A stretch of 26,135 nt of DNA from an uncultured Oscillibacter sp. (lineage in GTDB: Bacteria > Bacillota > Clostridia > Oscillospirales > Oscillospiraceae): contig UQMC01000010.1 in NCBI GenBank assembly GCA_900542115.1, forward strand, positions 1-26,135, given 5' to 3'. Below the pieces are notes generated by a model. The model was not told the origin of the DNA. It saw only the letters and a list, made by a program, of their open reading frames with translations, and ran no database searches. Each line of letters opens with the position of its first letter. Within the stretch, counting starts at the first letter, position 1. The translations under genes were made by a program, and so were the position numbers. Shown here in pieces: positions 7,557 to 15,095 of this stretch.

Positions 7557-8720
7557 TCATGTGTAGGAATGCTCCACCTGCACCACGGCGGTATAGCGGC
7601 TGTCCAGTGAGCGGACCAGCGAGCGTACCTGCCGGGCCATTTCGTCATCGGCAATGCGGAAGCCGGGAGGCGTTACCACATCGAAAATCAAATTCGTATG
7701 GGTGGAGCCGGGGACGATTCGAAAATCGTGAATGCTGACCGAGGCGTCGATGCACTTCACCAGCGTCTCCACCTGTGCGCGGAGGGCAGCGGTGCGGCTG
7801 TCATCGGCGGCGATGGGGTCCATGTGAATCACTGCCTCACAGCCCAGCTTTTTATGAAGCTCATGCTCGATGTTGTCAATGACATCGTGCAGCTCCATGA
7901 CGCTGCCGGAGGCCGGGACCTCCGCGTGGAGGGAGATCATCACCCGGCCGGGGCCGTAGTCATGCACCACCAGATCGTGTATCCCGCAGATTTCCTTGTG
8001 GGCCATCACCAGATCCTGAATTTCCCGAACGAACTCCGGCGTCGGCGGTACGCCCAGCAGGGGATCGATGGTAGCCTTGGCGGCGTCGATGCCGCCTTTC
8101 AGGATGAGAACCGCCACTACGGCGCCGACCCAGCCATCCACGGCCAGCCCTGTGAAGCGGCTCGCCAGCGCGGCGGCCAGCACGGCGGCGGTAGAGATGC
8201 TGTCGCTGACGGAATCCGCTGCTACGGCCAGCAGCGCCGGGGCGTCCAGCCGCTTGCCGACTGCGCGGTTATAAAAGGCCATATAGAGCTTTACGCACAC
8301 GGAAACCGCCAGAATCCCCAGCACCAGAGCGCTGAAGGCCACCGGCTCCGGGTGCAGGATTTTGCCGATAGACTCCTTGCCAAGCTCCACGCCCATGAGC
8401 AGAATCAGCATGGACACCGCAAGGCCCGAAAGGTATTCCGCCCGCCCGTGGCCGAAGGGATGGCCGGGGTCCGGCGTTTTGGCGGCGATTTTGAAGCCCA
8501 GCAGCGTAATGATGGAGGAGCCGGCGTCCGAGAGGTTATTGAAGGCGTCCGCTGTGATGGCGATGGAGCCGGACAGCGTGCCTGCCAGCAGCTTACCGGC
8601 GAACAGAAGCAGATTCAAGGCGATTCCCACCGCCCCGCAGAGAATGCCGTAGGCTGTCCGCAACTGGGTGGGAGTGCGGCCCTCCGGCTTGCAGAAAATT
8701 TTCGCAAGAAGCGAGATCAT
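7557..8720 (-). CDS. Cation diffusion facilitator transporter, Mn-type motif
   Basis: 387 residues with the CDF plan: about six membrane helices, then a cytoplasmic metal-binding dimer domain that here seems extended (about residues 215-387). The helix 2 site reads NNLSD (N61...D65) and the helix 5 site DSVSD (D169...D173). Zinc CDFs carry H or D in the first position of these motifs, while NxxxD with DxxxD is known from MntE-like manganese exporters, so manganese (or iron) efflux driven by protons is the likely job. PDPGHPFGHGR at about 83-93 is the usual loop after helix 2. AAAGGAAG precedes the ATG at 8720. It is the last gene of the unit with the K+ channel and the zinc-ribbon protein and is followed by a strong terminator. 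Family is certain, metal inferred. Confidence 0.92.
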   Translation of the reverse strand: MISLLAKIFCKPEGRTPTQLRTAYGILCGAVGIALNLLLFAGKLLAGTLSGSIAITADAFNNLSDAGSSIITLLGFKIAAKTPDPGHPFGHGRAEYLSGLAVSMLILLMGVELGKESIGKILHPEPVAFSALVLGILAVSVCVKLYMAFYNRAVGKRLDAPALLAVAADSVSDSISTAAVLAAALASRFTGLAVDGWVGAVVAVLILKGGIDAAKATIDPLLGVPPTPEFVREIQDLVMAHKEICGIHDLVVHDYGPGRVMISLHAEVPASGSVMELHDVIDNIEHELHKKLGCEAVIHMDPIAADDSRTAALRAQVETLVKCIDASVSIHDFRIVPGSTHTNLIFDVVTPPGFRIADDEMARQVRSLVRSLDSRYTAVVQVEHSYT

Positions 8721-8751
8721 ATCAATCGCTTCCTTTCTGTTATAAAGTATA

Positions 8752-8767
8752 GGCCGCTTTTGCGGCC
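8752..8767 (-). other. Intercistronic hairpin
   Basis: Perfect inverted repeat GGCCGC-TTTT-GCGGCC lies between the zinc-ribbon gene and the transporter gene. There is no proper T tract after it on the minus strand, so it may attenuate or protect mRNA rather than terminate fully. Confidence 0.45.
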
Positions 8768-8779
8768 CATGCGGTTGAC

Positions 8780-9391
8780 TTATTTCTTTCCCGGGATGAC
8801 CAGCTTCATGTGGCAGCAGAGGTCATCAAGGTCCCGGTCTGTGGCGGCGCTGAGCCGCAGCCGTGCGCCGCAGTCACGGCACGTAAGCTCCACGGCGTCC
8901 CGGCGGATTTCCATGGAATAGCTGTGGCTGCCGCAACCGCAGGTGATGCCATTGGGCCGGGCGGCAATATCCCGGAGCTCCGAGAGAAATTCGTACATGA
9001 TGACATTATCGGTGAAGGCCTCTGCCTCGCCGCTGCCGGACTGGGCCTTTTCCTTGGAGATGGCGATCTCTGCCTCCCGCAGATGATGGTCCACAATGCC
9101 CTCATCTCCCACAAAGCAGCAGAACTGCCGGCTCTCCGGGCAGCTCAGAGCCGTGGCCCCCTCCCGGATGCGCTCCGGCGGACAAACCGCCTCGTGAATT
9201 TTACCGCAGACGCCGCAGGGCACCAGCAGGCGGTAGCGCTGTCCGTCAAAGCTCGTATGGAGCACGCTGCCGCCGCAGGAGCAGGCAATTTCCGCATCGG
9301 ACGCCTCCAAAGCGAAAATGGAGCGGGCACCCATTACCGGCGCGCCGCATTTCGGGCAGATGTAGCCCAGAGTCCTCATATCACCAGCCAT
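8780..9391 (-). CDS. CpXC-like multi-zinc-ribbon protein, function unknown
   Basis: About 203 residues. The cysteines come as CxxC-type knuckles: CPKC near 13-16, CSC near 38-40, CGVC near 60-63, CGC near 152-154 and CRDC near 172-175. This suggests two zinc ribbons at the N-terminus and one at the C-terminus around a helical middle part (about 100-145). The arrangement resembles the CpXC domain proteins of Clostridia, whose function is not established. There is no signal peptide or membrane helix. The second of two adjacent ATGs (9391) is favoured because AGGAGG lies 5 bases upstream; the first is only 2 bases away. It starts 21 bases after the channel gene stop, so it is probably co-transcribed. 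A regulatory or metal-sensing link to the channel or metal exporter is speculation. Confidence 0.75.
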   Translation of the reverse strand: MAGDMRTLGYICPKCGAPVMGARSIFALEASDAEIACSCGGSVLHTSFDGQRYRLLVPCGVCGKIHEAVCPPERIREGATALSCPESRQFCCFVGDEGIVDHHLREAEIAISKEKAQSGSGEAEAFTDNVIMYEFLSELRDIAARPNGITCGCGSHSYSMEIRRDAVELTCRDCGARLRLSAATDRDLDDLCCHMKLVIPGKK

Positions 9392-9412
9392 CATGGCCTC
9401 CTGTTCTGCCGC

Positions 9413-10618
9413 TTAAAGCGGCGTGTTTCCCGTTTTATGGTGCTGTTTGTAGAGAAGGACCTGATCCCCGGCCAGCAGAACCAGTCCGCCGTTTGGAATC
9501 AGAGTTTGTCCCCGGCGCCGGACCATGACGATCAGCGTCTGGCGGGAAATGTCCAGATCGCGGATGGGACTGCCTACCCACGGGTTCTGAGGCTGGAGGG
9601 TGATCTCCTGAAGCTCAATGCGGCCATCCTCCCGATAGGAGCCGGCTCCCAGCACCAGACTGTCCCCGCTCCGCAGCACCGTGCCGCCCCGGGGGACCAG
9701 CGTTTCCCGGCCCCGCTGAACAGCAGCCACGATGATTCCCTCCGGCAGGCCCAACTCGCGGATGGCCCTTCCGGCCCACGCATCCTTCTGCGTTAAATGG
9801 ACGCAGATAAAATGAACGTCCGAGGACGTGCCGTATTCGCTGATGCGCTTGATGCGGGAATACTGGTCCACAAAGCCGGCGGAAATGATGCCGGTGGGGA
9901 TGGCCACCATGCCGACGCCAAGAAACGTGATGAATATGCCGAAAATCTTTCCCATGGTCGTAATGGGATAAATGTCGCCGTAGCCCACGGTGAGCAGCGT
10001 GGACACAGACCACCAGATGCCGGAAAAGGCGTTGGAGAACACCTCCGGCTGGGCGTCATGCTCCAGCGAGTACATACAAAGGCTGGAGGCGGTCATCAGC
10101 ACAAGAATGATGAATACGGAGCTGAGAAGCTGCTGGGCCTTGCTGGCGAGCACTTGTGTGATAACGTTCAGGGAATCGTAATAGGCGTTGATGCGGAACA
10201 GGCGGAAAATGCGGACCACCCGGAACATCCGGAACGCCACGGCTCCGGCGGGGAAGAACCAAGGTAAGTAATAGGGCAGAAAGCTCAGAATATCCACGAT
10301 GCCGCCAAAGGAGAGCAGGTATTTCAAAATGGCCCGGGTCTCCGGCAGGTCGGGACAGCGGTATTTGGCGGTCCAGACCCGCAGCGCCCAGTCCACGGCA
10401 AAGTAAGCCACCGTCCATTCCTCAATGGTAAGCAGCAGCACCCCGCAGCGGTCCTCCGCCGTATCAAAGGTATAGGCGATGGTCACGCCTAAATTCAGAA
10501 AAATAACAAGGGTGTAGACGATGTCATACGCCCGGCTGGGAAAGTCCTCCGTGGAGCCGATGTCCACAATGGTCCCCATGCGCCGCCGGAGCGGCTCCAG
10601 AGTGCGCGGACCCGACAT
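9413..10618 (-). CDS. Voltage-sensor type potassium channel with two TrkA-C domains
   Basis: 401 residues from the ATG at 10618, which has AGGAGGT 5 bases upstream; the frame is open to 10762 but that extension crosses the promoter. Order: a cytoplasmic N-terminus; four helices of a voltage-sensor-like module ending in an S4-like segment FRMFRVVRIFRLFR (about 129-142); a pore with the K+ filter TVGYGD at 210-215; an inner helix with GIFITFLGVGMVAIPTG; then two copies of a TrkA-C (RCK_C) fold at about 282-326 and 348-391, each with a GRAIRELG or GSPIRDLD start and an SGD or AGD end. The Rossmann RCK_N domain found in many K+ channels is absent. It sits in the inner membrane and likely passes K+, gated by voltage and/or a ligand of the C-terminal domains. 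It is the first gene of its unit. Confidence 0.9.
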   Translation of the reverse strand: MSGPRTLEPLRRRMGTIVDIGSTEDFPSRAYDIVYTLVIFLNLGVTIAYTFDTAEDRCGVLLLTIEEWTVAYFAVDWALRVWTAKYRCPDLPETRAILKYLLSFGGIVDILSFLPYYLPWFFPAGAVAFRMFRVVRIFRLFRINAYYDSLNVITQVLASKAQQLLSSVFIILVLMTASSLCMYSLEHDAQPEVFSNAFSGIWWSVSTLLTVGYGDIYPITTMGKIFGIFITFLGVGMVAIPTGIISAGFVDQYSRIKRISEYGTSSDVHFICVHLTQKDAWAGRAIRELGLPEGIIVAAVQRGRETLVPRGGTVLRSGDSLVLGAGSYREDGRIELQEITLQPQNPWVGSPIRDLDISRQTLIVMVRRRGQTLIPNGGLVLLAGDQVLLYKQHHKTGNTPL

Positions 10619-10657
10619 ACGCCACCTCCTGACAGTTCCGCCGATACTGCGGCCGGC

Positions 10658-10691
10658 GCAGAGCACCGGCCCTGGCAGAGCACCGGCCCTG
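10658..10691 (-). repeat. Tandem 17-base repeat in the channel leader
   Basis: The 17-mer GCAGAGCACCGGCCCTG (plus-strand reading) occurs twice head to tail with no spacer, between the promoter and the ribosome site of the channel gene. Confidence 0.9.
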
Positions 10692-10703
10692 AAAGTCCTA
10701 TCT

Positions 10704-10732
10704 ATTATAATGATATTATGGGAAAATGTAAA
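10704..10732 (-). promoter_or_regulatory. Promoter of the channel/zinc-ribbon/CDF unit
   Basis: On the minus strand TTTACA (10727-10732) and a perfect TATAAT (10704-10709) are separated by 17 bases. The leader to the channel ATG is about 80 bases. Confidence 0.8.
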
Positions 10733-10827
10733 CAGATTTTCTGGATTTCCTTTTGATTTCAAGGGTTTGATGGCCTTAACATGATGGATGAAGCCGTAAT
10801 TTTCTCTGTGGCGTCCAGCAGCGCGGC

Positions 10828-10862
10828 AAAAAGATGCACCGTCCCACTTCGCATGGAACGGT
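10828..10862 (-). terminator. Terminator after the split-barrel flavoprotein gene
   Basis: On the minus strand ACCGTTCC pairs with GGGACGGT (one G-T) around a 9-base loop, followed by GCATCTTTTTG. It is 18 bases past the stop codon. Confidence 0.65.
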
Positions 10863-10879
10863 GTATGTTCAGGGGGAGC

Positions 10880-11356
10880 TTATCGCTCCTGTACCTCTTT
10901 CCCGCTGAGGTGTTCGATCTCGATTTCACACATCCGCACGGCTCTGCCGCCCTCTAAGATAGCCTGATCCGCCAGCGCCTCATCCGGGTAGTACTTCATG
11001 GCAAAGCGCTTCAGCAGCGCCATGGTCTCCGGGGTACTTTCCAGCAGGCGGCAGCGGCCGAATACCACGGCGCTCCGCATATAGGGCGCCCATGCTTCCT
11101 CGCGGACAAGCTCTGTTCCGTAGGCCGTGAAGCAGACTTTATCGCAGACCTTGATGGCGTCCAGCTTGTATCCGGTGCGGGAGCTGTGGAAATAAATCCG
11201 CCCGGCAGTCTCATCATATATAAAATTGATGGGAATTGCGTAAGGATAACCGTCCTCTCCGTTGACCGCCAGCACGCCCCGGCGGGCCTCACGTAGAATT
11301 TGCCGGGTATCCTCGGTGCTGAGCTCGTTTTTCTTTTTTCGGATAGGTCGAAACAT
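10880..11356 (-). CDS. Pyridoxamine 5'-phosphate oxidase-like FMN split-barrel protein (NimA-like)
   Basis: 158 residues, the usual size of the NimA/Pyridox_ox_2 group. The order fits the split barrel: an N-terminal helix (LSTEDTRQILREARRG), strands GVLAVNGEDGYPYAIPINFIYD, IYFHSSRTGYKLDAI with the typical HS...G.K..... FMN/phosphate region, VCFTAYG, then SAVVFGRCRLLES, and a C-terminal ALLKRFAMKYYP helix. Such proteins bind FMN or F420-like cofactors and reduce small molecules; some give 5-nitroimidazole resistance, but the substrate here is unknown. The start at 11356 has only a weak purine-rich site (GAAAGAAGAG). It lies 40 bases after the HAD phosphatase stop, so it is likely its operon partner, and it ends at a terminator. 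Confidence 0.85.
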   Translation of the reverse strand: MFRPIRKKKNELSTEDTRQILREARRGVLAVNGEDGYPYAIPINFIYDETAGRIYFHSSRTGYKLDAIKVCDKVCFTAYGTELVREEAWAPYMRSAVVFGRCRLLESTPETMALLKRFAMKYYPDEALADQAILEGGRAVRMCEIEIEHLSGKEVQER

Positions 11357-11396
11357 GATGGCTCTTCTTTCTTTTATGTTGGACGCGACAGGCCGC

Positions 11397-12053
11397 TTAG
11401 TGCGTCAGAATATAGGTCTCCAGCTCTGCCGCTGTGTGAACCACCGCTGCGGCGCCGGCCTGCGCCAACTCGCCCGGCGCCGCATAGCCGAAAAACTCTA
11501 CGCCCACACAGGGGAGGCCGCATTCGGCGGCGCCCAGTACGTCATATTTGCGGTCGCCTACCATCAGCATGGAGGTCTTGTCCGCCTCCGCCAATCCCAG
11601 ACGGCGCATGACCTCCCGGATGACATCGGCCTTCTGCCAATCCGCCCCGATGGGGCTTCCCACGATCGTTTGTAGACTTTGGGTGAATCCAAAGCGTTCG
11701 CAGATGCTCAAGCACAGCTTCTCCGGCTTGGAGGAGGCCAGCGCCAGCGTATATCCCCGCTCCTTCAGCCGCGCAAGCAGCTCACGCAGACCCGGCGCGG
11801 GCTGGTTTTCATACTGGCCCACCGGCTCGTACCGCTCCCGGAAAACCTCCACGCCCCGGGCGGCGGTTTCCGTGTCATAGCCGCAGTAGGCCATGAAGGA
11901 CTCCTGCAGGGGCGGGCCGATGAATTTCAAAAGCGTCTGCTGGTCCGGCATAGTGCCGCCCAGCTTTTCAATGGCATATTTCACGGAGTTGACAATTCCC
12001 TCCCGGGAGTCCGTCAGTGTACCGTCCAGATCGAATAAAACGGTGCGAATCAT
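11397..12053 (-). CDS. HAD-family phosphatase (phosphoglycolate phosphatase-like)
   Basis: 218 residues. The motifs are complete: FDLDGTLTDS with nucleophile D8 and acid/base D10; ASSKP at about 106-110 as motif II; Lys141 as the likely motif III lysine; GDRKYD at 166-171 for Mg2+. A cap domain of about 60 residues is inserted after motif I and contains KFIGPPLQESF, typical of the Gph/PpaX branch. The start at 12053 is chosen because the DxDGT motif must be near the N-terminus and AGGAGG lies about 9 bases upstream; the frame runs open to 12152, but that extension overlaps the promoter. Likely substrates are phosphoglycolate or another small phosphoester, not decidable from sequence. Confidence 0.9.
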   Translation of the reverse strand: MIRTVLFDLDGTLTDSREGIVNSVKYAIEKLGGTMPDQQTLLKFIGPPLQESFMAYCGYDTETAARGVEVFRERYEPVGQYENQPAPGLRELLARLKERGYTLALASSKPEKLCLSICERFGFTQSLQTIVGSPIGADWQKADVIREVMRRLGLAEADKTSMLMVGDRKYDVLGAAECGLPCVGVEFFGYAAPGELAQAGAAAVVHTAAELETYILTH

Positions 12054-12123
12054 AGTGCAGGTCCTCCTGTATGCGGCGCGGGAAGGGGGAAAGCCCCGCC
12101 GGCAGCCGCTTTTTTCTTGCTGT

Positions 12124-12152
12124 ATTTTATCATGTCCGCGCCGGGAGTGCAA
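12124..12152 (-). promoter_or_regulatory. Promoter of the HAD/split-barrel unit
   Basis: Minus strand TTGCAC (12147-12152) and TAAAAT (12124-12129) are 17 bases apart, with a TG one base before the -10. The -35 lies in a small inverted repeat TGCAAA-N6-TTTGCA, which could be an operator or a weak terminator of the preceding unit. Confidence 0.65.
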
Positions 12153-12168
12153 ACGGAGATTTGCATTG

Positions 12169-12687
12169 TCAGCGCGGCCGCAGTACCCCGGTGTGGTCCA
12201 GGGCCCGGAACAGGCAGGCCGCCGCCACGCCGGTCACCGCCCCGGTGAGCAGAGAGGCTGCCAGCAGCACCGGCAGATAGGCCAGCGGCGCGGTGCTCCA
12301 TAGTGTCAGGACCGCTGCTGCGATCTGCCCGCAATTATGGGCCGCCGCGCCGCCTATGGACACGCCGTATACGGACAGCTGCCCCGGCCGGGACAGGAGA
12401 ATCATCACCAGCATGGCGGACACGCCGCCCAGCACGGAGAAGATCAGCGCATTCATATTTCCGGCGAACACCGCTCCCAGCAGGCAGCGTCCCACTAAAA
12501 TCAAAAGCGCCTGTCCGGGCCCCAAGGCGTAGAGGGCGAATACCGTTACGATATTGGCAAGGCCCAGCTTGATGCCCGGCAGGGGAATGGCGAGGGACAG
12601 GGGGAACAGGTTTTCAAGATAGCTCAGGGCCAGCGCCATGGCGGTCAGCACGGCGCAGAGCGTCAACTGTTTTGTTGTCAGCTTCAT
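12169..12687 (-). CDS. Gx transporter family membrane protein (HepT/Hpre_diP_synt_I type)
   Basis: 172 residues, mostly hydrophobic, with about five membrane segments. The N-terminus LTLCAVLTAMALALSYLENL followed by PGIKLGLANIVTVFALY matches the family first annotated as heptaprenyl diphosphate synthase component I and now called Gx transporter, which resembles ECF transporter S components. AGGAGG sits 7 bases before the ATG and overlaps the stop of the NusG-II gene, so translation is probably linked. Together with ApbE and the NusG-II protein it forms the set often found beside Rnf or other flavin-dependent electron-transfer genes, where it may carry a flavin or quinone precursor; this role is inference. 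Confidence 0.85.
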   Translation of the reverse strand: MKLTTKQLTLCAVLTAMALALSYLENLFPLSLAIPLPGIKLGLANIVTVFALYALGPGQALLILVGRCLLGAVFAGNMNALIFSVLGGVSAMLVMILLSRPGQLSVYGVSIGGAAAHNCGQIAAAVLTLWSTAPLAYLPVLLAASLLTGAVTGVAAACLFRALDHTGVLRPR

Positions 12688-12697
12688 CGTGGGCCTC

Positions 12698-13114
12698 CTA
12701 ACCGATCACAATGTCCACGCCGGAGGAATCCGCCGCGCCGCCGGTGAGGGTGATGACGATGCGGGCGGGGAGGCAGATGATACTCTGCCCGCTCCGGGAG
12801 ATGGCCCCAGTGTGCACACAGTCCTGTGTGGGGCAGTCCGCCGAGGCGACATGGAGACGCACCGTGTCCCCGTTCCACTCCGCCGCCACGGTCAGCGTAT
12901 AGCCGTTATGACTGTAACTGCGGGGGCTGTCCAGCAGCGCCTCCGGGGCAAAGCGGTCCAGTTCCGCGCCATCGGCGGTGACGGTAACGAGGGGGGCACT
13001 GCCGCTGTCTGTGCCGCGCCATACCGCCAGCGCCGCGAACATTGCCAGTGCAAGGATGACCAGCACGACAAGCCCGTCCCAGATATTCGGTTTCAGCTCA
13101 GGAGACTGTCTCAT
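12698..13114 (-). CDS. NusG domain II-containing membrane-anchored protein
   Basis: 138 residues: one N-terminal membrane anchor (about 13-32), then an extracytoplasmic beta domain. The signature is DCPTQDCVHTGAISRSGQ followed by IICLPARIVI, with cysteines near 94, 99 and 114, as in the stand-alone NusG_II family. It is not the transcription factor NusG. The gene overlaps the end of apbE by 17 bases and is followed 10 bases later by the Gx transporter gene, so all three are one operon. Family members are repeatedly linked to electron-transfer loci; the molecular role is unknown. Confidence 0.88.
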   Translation of the reverse strand: MRQSPELKPNIWDGLVVLVILALAMFAALAVWRGTDSGSAPLVTVTADGAELDRFAPEALLDSPRSYSHNGYTLTVAAEWNGDTVRLHVASADCPTQDCVHTGAISRSGQSIICLPARIVITLTGGAADSSGVDIVIG

Positions 13115-14138
13115 AGGTATAACCGCTGTCCTTTACCACTTCAAATCGGTCGGAAAGTCCGTCCGTTATGATGACCCGGCCATCCGCCGTGACCAGAACC
13201 AAGTCAAAGTCATAGCCGCCGGTCTGCCAGAATTCCAGCGCCCGCTCCTCGCCCATGACAAACAGGGCGGTGGAAAAGGCATCGCACATGGTCCCGTTTC
13301 CGGGACCGGAGAAGTCCGGGCCGTTGGCCTCCGCCACCACCGTGACCGACAGCAGGCCGCTGTCTGCCGGATAGCCGGTGGAGGGGTCAATGATGTGGTG
13401 GTATGTGTTCCCATTTTCCGTGAAGTAGCGCTCATAGCCGCCGGAGGTGATGGCGTAGGCGTCCCGCAGCGTTAGGACTGCCGCCAGCGCGTTTTCGTCC
13501 TGCGGGTCGCGGATACCGACACGCCAGTCGGCCCCGTCCGGCTTTCCGCCCAGCACAAACACATTGCCGCCGAGAGAGATTTTTCCGCTTTCAATTTTGT
13601 TTTCCCGGAAGACTGCCTCTACGCAGTCGGAGGTGTAGCCTTTGGCGATGCCGCCGAGGTCAATGGCCTGTCCCGCCCCCAGCGTGACGCTGCTGCCGGA
13701 GAGCCGAATTTCATCGCTGTTCACGTTTTCCAGCAGCGCGTCCAGCTCATCCTGAGCGGGGACGCGGTAGCTGTCCCCGGTGAAGCCCCAGGCGTCCATC
13801 ACCGGCGCGATAGTAATATCGAAAGCGCCGCCGGTGGCGTCCCGGAATGTCAGGGCCTCGGAAAGCAGCGCTTGCTCCGCCGCGGATAAATCCTGTGCCG
13901 CGCCGTTTTGGTTGAGGACGGACACCAGACTGTCCTCCCGGGTGCGGGAGAGCCGCGCCTCCAGCGCTTGAATGGTTTCCTCGGCATCGCTGACCGCCTG
14001 CTTTACCTGATGGCCATAGGCGTCCAACTGCATGACCGTGTCCATGGCGAAAAGCTGGGCCGACGCCTCATCGGCACTTGCGCCGCAGCCGGTGAGCAGC
14101 AGCGCCGCCGCGCAGATAAACATGAAACTCCGCTTCAT
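13098..14138 (-). CDS. apbE: FAD:protein FMN transferase, lipoprotein
   Basis: 346 residues. It transfers FMN from FAD to a threonine of exported electron-transfer proteins, using Mg2+, on the outer face of the membrane. A lipoprotein signal ends in LLTGC (Cys18), so it is anchored there. Family motifs: FAMDTVMQL near 30, GAFDITIAPVM near 104-114, DLGGIAKGY at 160-168, SGGYERYF near 232-239 and the DPSTGYP loop at 251-257. AGGAGG lies shortly before the ATG. It is the first gene of a three-gene operon with the NusG-II and Gx transporter genes. No FMN-binding target protein is visible in the window, so the substrate must be encoded elsewhere. The family is certain. Confidence 0.95.
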   Translation of the reverse strand: MKRSFMFICAAALLLTGCGASADEASAQLFAMDTVMQLDAYGHQVKQAVSDAEETIQALEARLSRTREDSLVSVLNQNGAAQDLSAAEQALLSEALTFRDATGGAFDITIAPVMDAWGFTGDSYRVPAQDELDALLENVNSDEIRLSGSSVTLGAGQAIDLGGIAKGYTSDCVEAVFRENKIESGKISLGGNVFVLGGKPDGADWRVGIRDPQDENALAAVLTLRDAYAITSGGYERYFTENGNTYHHIIDPSTGYPADSGLLSVTVVAEANGPDFSGPGNGTMCDAFSTALFVMGEERALEFWQTGGYDFDLVLVTADGRVIITDGLSDRFEVVKDSGYTYETVS

Positions 14139-14191
14139 GGGGCCTCCTTTTAATATGTAATAAGCAGCAACAATATCAGCCTGATTTTTTC

Positions 14192-14220
14192 AGTATACCA
14201 CGGTACGAAAAAAAAGCAAA
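14192..14220 (-). promoter_or_regulatory. Promoter of apbE operon
   Basis: Minus strand TTTGCT (14215-14220) and TATACT (14192-14197) are separated by 17 bases, beginning with an 8-base T tract. It is divergent from the promoter at 14241-14269. Confidence 0.55.
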
Positions 14221-14240
14221 CAAAATAGAAAAGGTTTTCC

Positions 14241-14269
14241 TTGCAAATCATAGGCGGGTCTGCTATACT
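14241..14269 (+). promoter_or_regulatory. Promoter of the membrane protein gene
   Basis: TTGCAA (14241-14246) and TATACT (14264-14269) are separated by 17 bases, and the expected start is near 14276. Confidence 0.7.
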
Positions 14270-14283
14270 ACTAACGTGTGTCG

Positions 14284-14301
14284 GCGGGAATACGTTCCCG
14301 C
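14284..14301 (+). promoter_or_regulatory. Hairpin at the very 5' end of the leader
   Basis: GCGGGAA-TACG-TTCCCGC forms a 7-base stem with a UACG-like tetraloop, starting about 8 bases after the predicted transcription start and followed by ATTTTGGG. It may stabilise the mRNA, be an operator, or act as a weak attenuator. Confidence 0.5.
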
Positions 14302-14336
14302 ATTTTGGGAAATATAACCATGGAGGTTTCGTATAG

Positions 14337-15083
14337 ATGGCAAAAAATCCGAACAAAAAGGCCAAGGCTCTCCAGAAGGACGAGCAGATGAATGGCGCAA
14401 TGAAGTTTTTTCTGGCCGGCTGCGTGGCCGAGCTATATCTTCTGATTATCCGCAGATTCTATATCAATGCGGATTCCGAGCTTTCCAGAATCGCGTGGTA
14501 TGACCGTTATCTCTGGATGCTGGCGGGTATCGGCGCGGGCGTGCTGGCGGTGGGTCTCATTGCGGCGCTGACCGCGAAGGCCAATGCCGGAAGACGCAAA
14601 ACCGGCTGGGCACTGGCGGGAGCCGGTGCGTTTGTTGGGATTGCCTCTGCGCTGGTGCGCTGGAATATGGCAACGCTGTCCCTGATGACCATTGTTGTCC
14701 CGGTGGTGATTTTGCTGGGTGTGCTCTGGGCGCTGTATGATCGGGAATGCGCGCTGGCGCTGACAGTCCTTGGCGTGGCGCTGCTGGCCCTGTGGGGCTA
14801 TCGCCGGTATGCCTCCAGTATGTATGTGGGTACGGCGGTGAAGGCACTGGTGGCGCTTTATCTGGTGGCGCTGATCGTGCTGGCCGTTCTCACCAAGCAG
14901 GGGAAGACCGGCAAGCTGCTGCCCGAGACTGCGGAACGTCTGCCGGTCTATATCTCCTGTGGCCTGTCCGCTGTGGCGCTGCTGGCCGCGCTGGCAATTC
15001 CCGGAGCCGCGTATTATGCCATCTGGGCCATGGCGGCGGTGATTTTCGCTTTGGCTGTCTACTATACCGTCAAGCAGCTTTGA
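14337..15083 (+). CDS. Polytopic membrane protein, function unknown
   Basis: 248 residues. A lysine-rich cytoplasmic start (AKNPNKKAKALQKDEQ) is followed by seven or eight hydrophobic helices at about 24-42, 60-82, 92-112, 117-133, 137-153, 165-187, 205-222 and 226-244. Short polar loops between them contain RRFYINADSE and KANAGRRK. I recognise no family, no catalytic motif and no transporter signature. The start has GGAGG 9 bases upstream. It has its own promoter and is closed by a strong terminator, so it is a single-gene unit, divergent from apbE. The protein is of a type widely annotated as hypothetical in Oscillospiraceae; that is a memory-based impression. Confidence 0.8.
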   Translation: MAKNPNKKAKALQKDEQMNGAMKFFLAGCVAELYLLIIRRFYINADSELSRIAWYDRYLWMLAGIGAGVLAVGLIAALTAKANAGRRKTGWALAGAGAFVGIASALVRWNMATLSLMTIVVPVVILLGVLWALYDRECALALTVLGVALLALWGYRRYASSMYVGTAVKALVALYLVALIVLAVLTKQGKTGKLLPETAERLPVYISCGLSAVALLAALAIPGAAYYAIWAMAAVIFALAVYYTVKQL

Positions 15084-15095
15084 TTTTGCTGATAC

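Noticed and set aside
7698..8921. 407-codon open frame on the plus strand
   Set aside because: Antisense to the cation diffusion facilitator gene; composition is that of a shadow frame and it crosses the intercistronic hairpin.
9413..10762. Longer start of the K+ channel at 10762
   Set aside because: The 48 extra codons cross the promoter and tandem repeat and have no ribosome site; AGGAGGT marks the ATG at 10618.
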